Notes: generated by a model from the letters alone, not told the origin. A stretch of DNA of 64,000 nt from Erysipelotrichaceae bacterium (GCA_017473265.1 JAFULQ010000002.1:62001-126000), one strand, 5' to 3'; shown: positions 7,322 to 16,821, numbered from the stretch's first letter. Program-made: numbers and translations.

Positions 7322-10300
7322 CAATAACTAATTCTAATCGATATCGTTTATCTTTATTTAATTTAATAGAATACATAATTCCATTAGAAGTTGATTGTGC
7401 TTCTAGTGGACGAATGAATGAGTCTGATAATTCCCCATAATCATCAATTCCATTACCTGAAATTGTATGAATATAAATTGCATATGTACCTTTTGATAAT
7501 GTAGATAAATCTACTGTTGTATCAAACCATGCACGTGTTTTATCTTTACCATCATCGATACGTAATACTACTTGACCATCACCATCAATAATTGAATTTG
7601 CATCAAATGTATAACGCTCAAATGTTAAAGTATTTTCAAAAATAATTTCACGTTTTACTTCTTCTGCTTCTGCATAAGAACCATTAATATTAAATGCCGT
7701 TCCTCTAATATTTAAAGAAGCTTCATTTAAATTAATCTTTGTATATTCAATAAAAGCATTATCTAAACTTGGTTTTGCTGCAGAGGCAATTAAACCGTTA
7801 TGACGAACAAATAATTCTAAAGGTAAAGTACGTAATAAGAAGTTTGTTCTAAGCTCTATACCGCTGTTATTTTCGTTTACAAAGCGTTGATCAATCGCTA
7901 TAGAGTTATCATTACTTAATATTTTAGACGTATATGCCGTTGGAGAATGTGCTTCAATAGATAAAGAATAATCTCCATTTGGAATATCTTTAAAATTAAA
8001 TGTTTGTGTAAACCAAGCTCCAGAGAAATTATTTTTATATCCAGGAATACTTGTAGCATCAAATGGATGTTCACTAGTATTAGTCCATCTATCCATAGGA
8101 ATTTCTAAAATAGTTCCATCTTGTTGATTTTTTAATACCAATTTATAAGAAATATCTGTATCAAAAGTATTATCCATATTACCTATAGATAATAAACCAC
8201 GAATAGTAATAGCATTCTTTTCTTCATTTAACTTAATAGCATCTAAATAATACATACCAGCTTCCACATAGTGTTTTTCAGCAATATCAGGATGTTCTGG
8301 TTTATCAGGATTTGGATCAACTGTAACTGCAGTGTGTTTAATAGGTGCATTATATCCACTAGCTAATGTCCAACCAAATGTATTAGTTGCAGGATTTAAA
8401 CAAGTATAATACCAAGTAGCACCATCTACTTTTTTGCTTTCAATTACATAAATAAATTGATTGTTGTATTTAATTGCACCTAAGTTTTTAGATGAAGTAC
8501 TTGTAGATTCATAAACAGTAGAACCAATAGCATCATGTGTTTTATTATACTTAATAGCATAACTACCAGTCATTTCTTTAACATCTTTAGCAGAAATCCA
8601 ACCAACAGATCCTTTATCGTTATAAATAATTTTATAAGAATAATCTTCACTGCTAGTATATGAACGTTCATTAGCAACTAAATATACTTCATTTTTTATA
8701 GTAATATCACTTTTTGTTTGTAAATATGCATCATAATAGATTGTTGCATCATTTTTTGTTTGTAATGTAATAAATTCATTTAAATATTCAATTCTAATTT
8801 TATTAATTTCTTCATTATTTTTAGGAGTAACATATTCCTTTTGATTAATTACTGTTAAATCTGTTTTTAAAACATAAACATAATTGTTTTCAAAATCATA
8901 TTCAGTTGTAAAACCACTATTTGTCCAATTATTAGATTTAGCTAAAGAATAATCGGACATAACCTTATAGAAATCCCCTTCTTCACCAATAATCAATACT
9001 GTATTATTTTTAAGTTTTCTTCCTGTTCCATTGTAATAATAAGCAAGATTATCAGTGCTAGCTGTCTTATAAGCTTTTGTAGATTCTTTATTAGTAATAC
9101 CAATAACATACGTATTGTAGTCTTTTAAACCTAATGTTTTATCAATAGAGTAATAATAAGAAGCAGCTTTTTCACCCCAATAAGCATCAGAGGCATATTT
9201 AACGTTAACTCCACCCTCTTTATTTCCTAGGAAATTACCATGATAGTAATTAGTATCTGAAGCAGCGTTAAAATAACTTCCTGTTAAAACTTTAGCGACA
9301 TCTAATACAGAATCTAATACAGAATCATAGGCACGAGCACTAGATGTACTAGAATCATATGCAGCCATTCCAAATAAATTGTTTTTTACAATAGAAATAT
9401 AACTTCTACCCCATGCAGATTCATTAGCACTAATAGACAATAGCATAATTGGATTGACACCATAAATTTGTTGCATTTGCATAAAATAACTACCAGAACT
9501 ATATAATAAAGATTCATTAGATAAAGGATATTTACTTTGCCCATTGTATGATTTGTCATAATACGTATAAGCAAACGTATTGTACCCTTTTAATCGAATA
9601 TATTTATCAATATCATTTGCCGTATAGTTTGTTGTTGAATGGAAAGGTAAAAATTGATAATAATTGTACCAAGGTAAATCTGGGTTAATCGCTTTTGTTG
9701 TTGTTTTTGCATTTAAATCATCTATTAAATCAAGATAAGATGTATAGAAATAATGTCCATCATAACTATAGTATTTAACATCCGGTGTCATAAACTCTGG
9801 TGCTTTACCAATACGTAAAGATGATTGACTAGAGAAATAAGCAAAATAGTGATATAAATCTCCACTGCTATTGGCTACATAATAATTTAAAGGTTTACTA
9901 ACAGAAATAGGTACAATCTCATATTGAGTTGTTTCTTTTCGTGTTCTATTAACACGAGAACGCAATCCAGATATAACAGTAACTGCTTTAGTTTCTGTAG
10001 AACCAGTGGTAATATATGGACCTTCAGCAGTGTAATATCCATTAAAGTAATCAGCACTACTGTCATATGTACCATTAGAAAATTCGGCATACATATAAGA
10101 ATTAACGGCACTTGATCCTGTTGTTGTAAAGTCAAGTGTTGCATAACGACTGGCAATAATAGTTCCTCCTTTAAATAAGGAAGCTACACTTTTTTCTGTA
10201 GATTCTTGTTTATTCATTAAGGCAATACCGTCTGCATAACTACCGACAGTATCAACTAAAGTTACATTAGTTGAACTATTAACCATTCCGACCCAATAAC

Positions 10301-10406
10301 CACTGCTTTGAGCTTTGTATGCACTAATTTCAATATTTGAGACTGGAGGTAAAACAGTTAAAAATAATAATGATGATAACAAAAATACTATTAATTTTTT
10401 GAACAT
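7317..10406 (-). CDS. Secreted peptidoglycan N-acetylglucosaminidase (GH73-like) with SH3-like and beta-sandwich repeats
   Basis: A 1029-residue exported autolysin-like protein. A signal peptide (MFKKLIVFLLSSLLFLTVLPPVS) is followed by an N-terminal region of about 260 residues and a glucosaminidase core at about 290-440. The core shows FMQMQQIYGVNPIMLLSISANESAWGRS with the presumed catalytic Glu in ANESAWG, then KNNLFGMAAYD and SDAYWGEKAASYYY. SH3-like segments follow (KYNKTHDAIGSTVYES...GWTLASGYN), then about 320 residues of repeated beta-rich domains. It would cut the GlcNAc-MurNAc glycan in cell-wall turnover or separation. The start at 10406 is set by AAGGAGG 7 nt upstream; the longer frame adds ten residues with no such site. 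It is a single-gene unit ending in its own terminator. Confidence 0.85.
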   Translation of the reverse strand: MFKKLIVFLLSSLLFLTVLPPVSNIEISAYKAQSSGYWVGMVNSSTNVTLVDTVGSYADGIALMNKQESTEKSVASLFKGGTIIASRYATLDFTTTGSSAVNSYMYAEFSNGTYDSSADYFNGYYTAEGPYITTGSTETKAVTVISGLRSRVNRTRKETTQYEIVPISVSKPLNYYVANSSGDLYHYFAYFSSQSSLRIGKAPEFMTPDVKYYSYDGHYFYTSYLDLIDDLNAKTTTKAINPDLPWYNYYQFLPFHSTTNYTANDIDKYIRLKGYNTFAYTYYDKSYNGQSKYPLSNESLLYSSGSYFMQMQQIYGVNPIMLLSISANESAWGRSYISIVKNNLFGMAAYDSSTSSARAYDSVLDSVLDVAKVLTGSYFNAASDTNYYHGNFLGNKEGGVNVKYASDAYWGEKAASYYYSIDKTLGLKDYNTYVIGITNKESTKAYKTASTDNLAYYYNGTGRKLKNNTVLIIGEEGDFYKVMSDYSLAKSNNWTNSGFTTEYDFENNYVYVLKTDLTVINQKEYVTPKNNEEINKIRIEYLNEFITLQTKNDATIYYDAYLQTKSDITIKNEVYLVANERSYTSSEDYSYKIIYNDKGSVGWISAKDVKEMTGSYAIKYNKTHDAIGSTVYESTSTSSKNLGAIKYNNQFIYVIESKKVDGATWYYTCLNPATNTFGWTLASGYNAPIKHTAVTVDPNPDKPEHPDIAEKHYVEAGMYYLDAIKLNEEKNAITIRGLLSIGNMDNTFDTDISYKLVLKNQQDGTILEIPMDRWTNTSEHPFDATSIPGYKNNFSGAWFTQTFNFKDIPNGDYSLSIEAHSPTAYTSKILSNDNSIAIDQRFVNENNSGIELRTNFLLRTLPLELFVRHNGLIASAAKPSLDNAFIEYTKINLNEASLNIRGTAFNINGSYAEAEEVKREIIFENTLTFERYTFDANSIIDGDGQVVLRIDDGKDKTRAWFDTTVDLSTLSKGTYAIYIHTISGNGIDDYGELSDSFIRPLEAQSTSNGIMYSIKLNKDKRYRLELVIE

Positions 10407-10559
10407 ATTTTTCCTCCTTTCAACATAATACACCAATATAATTATAATCGATTTTGTAATGTTTGTATATAATTAAGGAAAGAGGCGGGTAGTATTACTC
10501 TTCTAAATAATGATAGTAAATTTTAATTATGTAGAATTTTGTGAATATAACAATAATAG

Positions 10560-10588
10560 TTGACTAGGTTTTTTGTTTGTTGTATAAT
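10560..10588 (+). promoter_or_regulatory. Sigma-A type promoter of rpmH
   Basis: TTGACT at 10560-10565, a 17-nt spacer, and TATAAT at 10583-10588, about 55 nt before the rpmH ATG. This is a near-consensus vegetative promoter. Confidence 0.9.
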
Positions 10589-10642
10589 CAAAACGCAATT
10601 GCTCAATTAGTGTATAAAAATAGTACTGGAGGTGTATATCTT

Positions 10643-10777
10643 ATGAAAAGAACATATCAACCGAGCAAAAGAAAACACCAAAAGGTCCACGGTTTCAGAG
10701 CCCGTATGAAAACGGTCGGCGGTCGAAAAGTGTTGGCCCGTAGACGCGCAAAAGGTAGAAAAGTTTTGTCAGCGTAA
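10643..10777 (+). CDS. rpmH: 50S ribosomal protein L34
   Basis: A 44-residue highly basic protein, [18 protein letters not shown] followed by [22 protein letters not shown], diagnostic for L34. The ATG at 10643 has GGAGGTG upstream; the longer in-frame extension has no family support. In many Firmicutes rpmH sits directly beside dnaA; here about 7.7 kb of other genes lie between. It heads the rpmH-rnpA-yidC-jag unit. Confidence 0.97.
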   Translation: MKRTYQPSKRKHQKVHGFRARMKTVGGRKVLARRRAKGRKVLSA

Positions 10778-10779
10778 AT

Positions 10780-10804
10780 AAGTCACCATTTGGTGACTTT
10801 TTTT
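10780..10804 (+). terminator. Terminator/attenuator between rpmH and rnpA
   Basis: An 8-bp stem AAGTCACC / GGTGACTT with an ATTT loop and a T-run, right after the rpmH stop and ending 7 bases before the rnpA ATG. It probably lowers rnpA transcription relative to rpmH. Confidence 0.8.
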
Positions 10805-10810
10805 AGAAAT

Positions 10811-11164
10811 ATGAAAAAAGAGAGAAGAATTAAGAAAAGCGAAGAATTCCAATCTATGATTAAAAATAAGAAGCATATTGCTTCTAATTTGTTTGTTATT
10901 TACTATAAACAAAAAGAAGAAGAAAAAAATCGTGTTGGAATTTCTGTTAGCAAAAAATTAGGCAATGCGGTCGTACGTAATAAATTGAAACGTCAAGTGC
11001 GCATGATGGTTCAAGAAATTGGCTGTTTAGAATCAGATGTAGATATCTTAATCTTAGTTCGAAAAGCATATTTAGCGAATACTTATGATATCAATAAAAA
11101 AGGGTTGGAAACTTTAGTTAAAAAAGTTAAAATAAGAGCATATAGTGACCACGAAGGAGAATAA
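10811..11164 (+). CDS. rnpA: Ribonuclease P protein component
   Basis: A 117-residue basic protein with the RnpA signature: MKKERRIKKSEEFQ at the start and RVGISVSKKLGNAVVRNKLKRQVR in the middle. It assists the RNase P RNA in 5' maturation of tRNA precursors. The ATG at 10811 fits the family start. No clear Shine-Dalgarno is seen because the T-run of the preceding terminator occupies that place. An in-frame TTG at 10790 lies inside the hairpin and is unlikely. Confidence 0.93.
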   Translation: MKKERRIKKSEEFQSMIKNKKHIASNLFVIYYKQKEEEKNRVGISVSKKLGNAVVRNKLKRQVRMMVQEIGCLESDVDILILVRKAYLANTYDINKKGLETLVKKVKIRAYSDHEGE

Positions 11165-11168
11165 ATTA

Positions 11169-12044
11169 ATGAAAAAATTTACAACTAAGAAATTATTGCT
11201 TGTATCTTTTGCAGTACTAGCAGTATTTATGTTAGCTGGATGTCAACGTAATGTTGATGAAAATGGAGTTGTGCTAGCAGAAAAAATTATTTACTTAACA
11301 ACAAGTTGGGGAGATATTTTTAAAACAGATGGTTTATTTACAACTGTATTTGTTTATCCATTATCTCAATGTATTAACTTCTTAAGTCAATATGTTGGTG
11401 TTGTATTAGCAATTGTATTAACTACATTAATCGTTAACATGATTACTTTATCTTTCTCTGTTAAATCAACAGTAGATATGCAAAAAATTCAAAATTTACA
11501 ACCAGAATTAAATCGTATTCAAAAGAAATATGAAGGTCGTAATGATGATAATGCTAGATTACAACAAGCTCAAGAAATGCAAAAATTGTATGAAAAACAT
11601 AATGTAAATCCATTTGGATCCATGTTAACTCCTTTCTTACAATTACCTATTATGTTAGCTATGTACTATTCTGTACAAAGATCTGCAGCTGTTGTAAGTG
11701 GAACAATTTTTGGTTCTAGTTTATCAAATACACCAATGGATGGATTACGTGAAGGTGAATTTATCTTATTCGTTATCTTTATCTTAATGGGTATTGCACA
11801 ATTTGCTTCAAGTAAATTACCAACATACTTAGCTGAAAAGAAAAATGAACGTAAGAGAAAAGCTTATGCTAAACAAGATGACAACAAACAAAATACAAAT
11901 ACTATGGTTTATGCTATGTTAGTTATGATTCTTGTATTAGCTATTAACTGGCCTACAGCTATGTCATTATATTGGTTAGTTTCTTCTACAATTAACGTAG
12001 TTAAGACATTGTATGTACAAAAGAGGTATATTGACCATGAATAG
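11169..12044 (+). CDS. yidC: Membrane protein insertase YidC/SpoIIIJ (lipoprotein type)
   Basis: A 291-residue Oxa1/YidC insertase that places proteins into the cytoplasmic membrane. The signal peptide ends in a lipobox, FMLAGC, with Cys25. Conserved transmembrane segments follow, including LLPIM-like PFLQLPIMLAMYYSVQ and the AINWPTAMSLYWLVSST region near the end. GAAGGAG lies 9 nt before this ATG; the longer frame would begin inside rnpA. The 3' end overlaps the jag start by 8 nt. In sporulating relatives SpoIIIJ-type YidC also acts in forespore engulfment signalling. Confidence 0.95.
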   Translation: MKKFTTKKLLLVSFAVLAVFMLAGCQRNVDENGVVLAEKIIYLTTSWGDIFKTDGLFTTVFVYPLSQCINFLSQYVGVVLAIVLTTLIVNMITLSFSVKSTVDMQKIQNLQPELNRIQKKYEGRNDDNARLQQAQEMQKLYEKHNVNPFGSMLTPFLQLPIMLAMYYSVQRSAAVVSGTIFGSSLSNTPMDGLREGEFILFVIFILMGIAQFASSKLPTYLAEKKNERKRKAYAKQDDNKQNTNTMVYAMLVMILVLAINWPTAMSLYWLVSSTINVVKTLYVQKRYIDHE

Positions 12045-12651
12045 AATTGAAGGAAAAACTTTAGAAGAAGTATTGAATTTATATTCTACTCAAAAGGGTG
12101 TTGAAGTTTCTGATATTACTTATGAAGTAGTTGAAGAAAAGAAAGGTATCTTAGGAATTGGTTCTAAGGTAGTTGTTGATGTATATTGTAGTAAAGATAT
12201 CGAAGAATTCTTAGTTCAATATTTAGATTCTTATTTTAAAGGATTATTATTGGATGTAGAAATCGATTTAGAAGTAAAAGATGGTAGTTATCGTATTATG
12301 TTAAATGCTGATAACAATGCAATCTTAATTGGTAAAAACGGACAAACTTTACAAGCTTTAAATACAGTAGTTCGTAGTGCGGTATCTAGTACTTTCAAAA
12401 AGAGAGTACATGTTATGATTGATATTAACAATTATAAACAAGATCGTTATGCAAAAGTGAAAATGACTGCTAAACGTATTGCTAAGACTGTACAAAGAAC
12501 TAAAGTAAGTGCTGTTTTAGATCCAATGCCAAATGATGAACGTAAAGTTATTCACCAATATTTATCAGATATGGCGCATATTCGTACTGAATCTGAAGGT
12601 GAAGGAAAAAATCGTCGTTTACGTATTATCTATGATGAACAAAAAGCCTAA
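12037..12651 (+). CDS. jag: Jag/KhpB RNA-binding protein
   Basis: A 204-residue protein of three parts. The N-terminal Jag domain is MNRIEGKTLEEVLNLY...KKGILGIGSK. A KH domain follows with the loop ILIGKNGQTLQAL. The C-terminal R3H domain contains PMPNDERKVIHQYL and TESEGEGKNRR. Jag/KhpB binds RNA and affects cell elongation and division in Gram-positive bacteria. The ATG at 12037 has AGAGG upstream and overlaps the end of yidC, showing translational coupling. A terminator follows at once. Confidence 0.94.
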   Translation: MNRIEGKTLEEVLNLYSTQKGVEVSDITYEVVEEKKGILGIGSKVVVDVYCSKDIEEFLVQYLDSYFKGLLLDVEIDLEVKDGSYRIMLNADNNAILIGKNGQTLQALNTVVRSAVSSTFKKRVHVMIDINNYKQDRYAKVKMTAKRIAKTVQRTKVSAVLDPMPNDERKVIHQYLSDMAHIRTESEGEGKNRRLRIIYDEQKA

Positions 12652-12666
12652 TCAAAGGCTTTTTTT
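12641..12666 (+). terminator. Terminator after jag
   Basis: A 9-bp stem AAAAAGCCT / AGGCTTTTT with a 6-nt loop and a T-run. The stem begins inside the last codons of jag. Confidence 0.9.
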
Positions 12667-12697
12667 CATGGTAAACTATTAAAGTGGAGGGATAAAT

Positions 12698-13261
12698 ATG
12701 AAATTGATTGTTGGATTAGGTAATCCAGGTTCAAAATATGAATTAACTCGTCATAATACTGGTTTTATGGTTATGGATCGTATTGCGAGTAAGTGTAATG
12801 TAAATATTGATCAAAAGAAGTTTAAAGCTTTAATTGTAACAACAACAATTAAGGGTGAAAAAGTTATTTTGATGAAACCTCAAACATTTATGAATTTAAG
12901 TGGTGAAGCTGTGCAAGCGGCTTGTCATTTTTATCAAATACCAGCTAAAGATATTTTAGTTATTTATGATGATTTAGATATGCCTTGTGGAAGATTGCGT
13001 TTGCGTGAAAAAGGTAGTGCTGGTGGTCATAATGGTATTAAGAGTATTATTCAACATATGGGTACACAAGAATTTAATCGTATTCGTGTAGGTATTGACA
13101 AATCGCCATATGATACAATTGATTATGTTATGGGTAAATTTACTGCTGAACAAAAGCCTTTGATGGATAAGAGTTTGGATAAAGCGGCAGAAGCCGCTAT
13201 GGAATTTGTATTTAAAAAATTCCAAGATATAATGAATACATACAATAGGAATGATTTATGA
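12698..13261 (+). CDS. pth: Peptidyl-tRNA hydrolase
   Basis: A 187-residue enzyme that releases tRNA from dropped-off peptidyl-tRNA. Family motifs: MKLIVGLGNPGSKYELTRHNTGF with the catalytic His in TRHN, FMNLSGEAV, VIYDDLDMP, and GSAGGHNGIKSI. Its length is normal. GTGGAGGG lies upstream of the ATG. The stop codon TGA overlaps the mfd ATG (ATGA), so the two are coupled. Confidence 0.96.
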   Translation: MKLIVGLGNPGSKYELTRHNTGFMVMDRIASKCNVNIDQKKFKALIVTTTIKGEKVILMKPQTFMNLSGEAVQAACHFYQIPAKDILVIYDDLDMPCGRLRLREKGSAGGHNGIKSIIQHMGTQEFNRIRVGIDKSPYDTIDYVMGKFTAEQKPLMDKSLDKAAEAAMEFVFKKFQDIMNTYNRNDL

Positions 13262-16200
13262 GAAAAATAGTTGAGAGGTTGTTTCAAAATCCTGCAGTTG
13301 AAGCAATCATTCACAATCAAACAGGTGTAGGAAGTTTAGGATTACAAGAAGAAGCACTAATTCTTAGTGCGGCTTTTTTGCGTTCTAAACATTCTATGTT
13401 TGTGGTTAAAAATAATTTATATGAAGCTCAAAATCTATATCAACGTTTAGTTACGTTGTGTGAAGAGGATGTATATCTATATTGTGTAGAAGAATCTTTG
13501 CAAGTAGAGGCGATTGCTTCATCTCCTGAATTATATGCACAAAAGATTGAAACACTAACGAAATTATTAGAAAGTGATAAACCGGTTATTTGTGTTACTC
13601 ATATTGCGGCAGTATTACGTTATTTACCAACGGTAGAACGTTTTAAAGAAAGTATCTTGCAATTATCTATTGGTAATCGAATTTCTATGGATTCTTTAAA
13701 AACGTTGTTGGTACAAGCTGGTTATAAACATGTCGCAAGAGTAGATCAACCTTTGTGTTTTAGTTTCCGTGGTGGAGTTGTTGATATTTTTTCAGTTCAA
13801 AATGAGCATCCTGTTCGTATTGAATTTTTTGATGATGAAATTGATAGCATTCGTATGTTTGATGTCGCATCACAAAGAACGATTGCGACAATGAAGAATA
13901 TTGAAATTGTTCCCGCAACGGATTTTATTTATACAGATGATGAATTTGCATATATGCAAGAAAAAATCTTGGCTAAATTGGCTAAGGATATGAAAAAAGC
14001 GGATAATGCATTGGAATTAGAAGAAAGAATTCAATTGGATTTAGAGTATTTACAAATGCATGTGCAAGAAAGATATCTATATCGTTACATGAATTTCTTG
14101 CCTCAAACAAATTGTTTATTGGATTATATGCCAAATGCACAAATTATTTTATCGAATGTGGAAGAAATTAAAGCGCATGTGCAATTTGTAATGGATGAGA
14201 CTATTTCTTATGTACAACAATTGTATCAAGAGAATATGGGTTTATTACAATTCTCAGTTTATGCAGAGTATGGAAGTGTATTGGCTCAAAGAAGTGTGTG
14301 TGAAATTCATCAATTTGAAAGTATTTCTAATACTGTATATAGTCAAATTCATAGCCTATATCTGCCTGAAATTCCTTTAGTTAAAAAGGTATATGAATTA
14401 AAAAAATATGCGGAAGATAATGTGGTTATTGTTTGTGTGTCTAAACAAGAGATGAAAACATTAACGATGGTATTGATTGAACAAAATATTAGTTACAATC
14501 TATTACAAGATACATATCCTAATGAATATGGTATCTATTTAACCATGGATGAATGTGAAGAAGGCATTGTATGTGAAAAAGAACATTTGGTGATTGTAAC
14601 TTCACATGAATTGTTTCATACAAAGATTAAATTTGGGCGTTATGCATCGAAGTTTAAAGAAGCACAGGTATTAGAAGATTATCAAGATTTAGAAATTGGT
14701 GATTATGTTGTACATTCTCAACATGGAATTGGAAGATATTTAGGCATTGTTACAAAAGTATTTGATAATATTCATACAGATTTCTTAAATATTGCCTATC
14801 GTGGTGATGATGTTTTATTAGTACCATTAGATCAATTTAAATTGGTTAGAAAATTTGTTGGGGCTGAGGGTGTTGCGCCTAAACTGAATAAATTAGGTAG
14901 TAATGAATGGAAAAAGACGAAAGAAAAACTTCAAAAGAATGTTGAAGAGATTGCGGAGAAGTTGTTGGAACTTTACACTGCACGTGAAGGTAATATTGGT
15001 CATGCTTTTTCTAAGGATTCTGAAATGCAAAAAGAGTTTGAAGAACAATTTGTCTATGATATGACAGATGACCAAGATAATGCGGTTAGAGAAATTAAAA
15101 AAGATATGGAAAGTAGTAAACCGATGGATCGTTTATTATGTGGAGATGTTGGTTTTGGTAAGACAGAAGTTGCGATTCGTGCAGCATTTAAAGCAGTCTC
15201 TGATCATAAGCAAGTCGCTTACTTATGTCCTACAACTATTTTATCAAGACAGCATTATATTACGTTCTTAAAGCGTTTTGAAAATTATCCAGTAAATATT
15301 GCGATGTTGAATCGTTTTGTGGAACCAAAGCGTCAACAAATGATTATTAATCAAGTTAAAGAAGGTAAGGTTGATATTTTAATTGGTACCCATCGTTTAT
15401 TATCGAAAGATATTGTTTATAAAGATTTAGGTTTATTAATTATTGATGAAGAACAGCGTTTTGGTGTTGAAGCTAAAGAAAAGATTAAAATGTTAAAGAA
15501 TAGCATTGATGTATTATCTTTGAGTGCTACACCGATTCCTAGAACACTACAAATGTCATTAATTGGAGTACGTTCTTTATCACAATTGCAAACACCTCCT
15601 AATAATCGTATGCCTGTTCAAACGTATGTTATTGAAAAGAATGATAAGGTTGTTAAAGAGGTTATTCAAAGAGAATTAGCACGTGGTGGACAAGTGTTCT
15701 ATTTATATAACAATGTAAAAGAAATTTATCAAGTGGCTAAGAAACTTAAATTAATGATTCCTACAGCTAATATTGGTGTTGCACATGGTCAAATGTCTCG
15801 TGAAGAGATTGAAGATGTTATGTTTAGATTCACGGATAATGAATACCAAATTTTAGTTTGTACAACGATTATTGAAACGGGTATTGATATTCCTAATGCG
15901 AATACTATTATTATTGATCGAGCGGATACATTTGGATTGTCACAATTGTATCAAATTAAAGGGCGTGTAGGTCGTAGTGATCGTATTGCGTATGCGTATT
16001 TAATGTACAATGGTAATAAGCAATTATCGGAAGTAGCTGCTAAACGTTTGCAATCTATCAAAGATTTTACAGCTTTAGGTAGTGGGTATAAGATTGCTAT
16101 GCGTGATTTAACAATACGTGGAGCTGGTGATTTATTAGGTGAAACACAATCTGGATTTATTAATACTGTAGGTATGGATATGTATGTAGAAATGTTACAT

Positions 16201-16692
16201 GATGCTATCCAAATGAAAAAAGGTATTGCTGTTCAAAAAGAAGAAGTTATTAAGAAGAGTAATATTGGTGTTGATGGATATATTCCTAAGAAATATGCTC
16301 CAGAAGATTATGAAAAGATTCATTTATATCAACGTATTGATAAAGCTACGAAAGAATCAGAACTTAATAAATTGGAAGAAGAAATTAAAGATAGATATGG
16401 TAAGAGTCCAAAGGCTGTTCAATTATTATTTGAAAAGAGAAGATTGGAATTATTATCAAATAATGAAAAAGTACATCAAGTAAAAGAAACAAAACAAGAA
16501 GTATTGATTTATTTCTCTACTGCTTGGTGTCAAAATGTAGATGGTGTACGTTTATTTGAAATGGTGTCTAAGATTTCATTAGATATTAAATTGAAATATG
16601 AAAAAGGACAAATTATCTTAGTATTCCCTAAAAAGAAAGCAGATTGGTTACAATTGGCGAATAAAGTATTAGAAAATATTAAAAAATTGTAA
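13258..16692 (+). CDS. mfd: Transcription-repair coupling factor Mfd
   Basis: An 1144-residue ATP-dependent translocase that removes stalled RNA polymerase and recruits UvrA. The UvrB-like N-terminal module comes first. The RNA polymerase interaction (CarD-like) domain starts near residue 478 with LEIGDYVVHSQHGIGRYLGI. The RecG-like motor carries Walker A GDVGFGKTEVA, the box II IIDEEQRFGV, SATPIPRTL and GRVGRSDR. The C-terminal D7 domain closes the protein. It follows pth with a 4-nt overlap. In Bacillus the next genes are fin and spoVT; here a roughly 10-kb accessory block intervenes. Confidence 0.97.
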   Translation: MRKIVERLFQNPAVEAIIHNQTGVGSLGLQEEALILSAAFLRSKHSMFVVKNNLYEAQNLYQRLVTLCEEDVYLYCVEESLQVEAIASSPELYAQKIETLTKLLESDKPVICVTHIAAVLRYLPTVERFKESILQLSIGNRISMDSLKTLLVQAGYKHVARVDQPLCFSFRGGVVDIFSVQNEHPVRIEFFDDEIDSIRMFDVASQRTIATMKNIEIVPATDFIYTDDEFAYMQEKILAKLAKDMKKADNALELEERIQLDLEYLQMHVQERYLYRYMNFLPQTNCLLDYMPNAQIILSNVEEIKAHVQFVMDETISYVQQLYQENMGLLQFSVYAEYGSVLAQRSVCEIHQFESISNTVYSQIHSLYLPEIPLVKKVYELKKYAEDNVVIVCVSKQEMKTLTMVLIEQNISYNLLQDTYPNEYGIYLTMDECEEGIVCEKEHLVIVTSHELFHTKIKFGRYASKFKEAQVLEDYQDLEIGDYVVHSQHGIGRYLGIVTKVFDNIHTDFLNIAYRGDDVLLVPLDQFKLVRKFVGAEGVAPKLNKLGSNEWKKTKEKLQKNVEEIAEKLLELYTAREGNIGHAFSKDSEMQKEFEEQFVYDMTDDQDNAVREIKKDMESSKPMDRLLCGDVGFGKTEVAIRAAFKAVSDHKQVAYLCPTTILSRQHYITFLKRFENYPVNIAMLNRFVEPKRQQMIINQVKEGKVDILIGTHRLLSKDIVYKDLGLLIIDEEQRFGVEAKEKIKMLKNSIDVLSLSATPIPRTLQMSLIGVRSLSQLQTPPNNRMPVQTYVIEKNDKVVKEVIQRELARGGQVFYLYNNVKEIYQVAKKLKLMIPTANIGVAHGQMSREEIEDVMFRFTDNEYQILVCTTIIETGIDIPNANTIIIDRADTFGLSQLYQIKGRVGRSDRIAYAYLMYNGNKQLSEVAAKRLQSIKDFTALGSGYKIAMRDLTIRGAGDLLGETQSGFINTVGMDMYVEMLHDAIQMKKGIAVQKEEVIKKSNIGVDGYIPKKYAPEDYEKIHLYQRIDKATKESELNKLEEEIKDRYGKSPKAVQLLFEKRRLELLSNNEKVHQVKETKQEVLIYFSTAWCQNVDGVRLFEMVSKISLDIKLKYEKGQIILVFPKKKADWLQLANKVLENIKKL

Positions 16693-16699
16693 TTTAAAA

Positions 16700-16745
16700 T
16701 TGACTGTTACGAATTTTGGAGATATAATCACAAATGTTTTGTGAT
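16700..16745 (+). promoter_or_regulatory. Near-consensus promoter with an overlapping palindromic operator
   Basis: TTGACT at 16700-16705, a 17-nt spacer, and TATAAT at 16723-16728. The palindrome ATCACAAA (16727-16734), TGT, TTTGTGAT (16738-16745) covers the end of the -10 element and the expected start site. This is the classic layout of a repressor operator. The repressor is unknown; the HTH-like end of the downstream macro protein is one candidate. Confidence 0.75.
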
Positions 16746-16821
16746 AAACAAAACGGGGGAAATAGGGATATCAAATGATATCATAATTGAACTAGTCATT
16801 GGGGAGATGGCTAGTTTTTTT
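16735..16821 (+). ncRNA. Candidate small RNA or attenuated leader upstream of the macro-domain gene
   Basis: A transcript from the strong promoter just upstream would run about 85 nt to a good terminator. It would contain a G-rich single-stranded stretch (GGGGGAAATAGGG, 16756-16768 region), a hairpin GATATC-AAAT-GATATC at 16767-16782, and the terminator hairpin. No credible protein-coding frame is present. It does not match a riboswitch or RNA family that I recognise. It could be a free small RNA or a leader regulating the next gene by attenuation. Confidence 0.5.
16790..16821 (+). terminator. Terminator of the candidate small RNA/leader
   Basis: A 10-bp stem AACTAGTCAT / ATGGCTAGTT with one G-T pair, a 7-nt loop and a 7-base T-run. 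It is about 35 bases before the macro-domain gene start. Confidence 0.8.

Noticed and set aside
10790-10810. TTG start extending rnpA by seven residues
   Set aside because: The TTG lies inside the rpmH terminator hairpin and the added residues (MVTFFRN) have no family support.
16735-16779. Fourteen-codon frame (MFCDKQNGGNRDIK) in the leader before the macro gene
   Set aside because: Its ATG would sit at the transcription start with no ribosome binding site, and it overlaps the operator palindrome.
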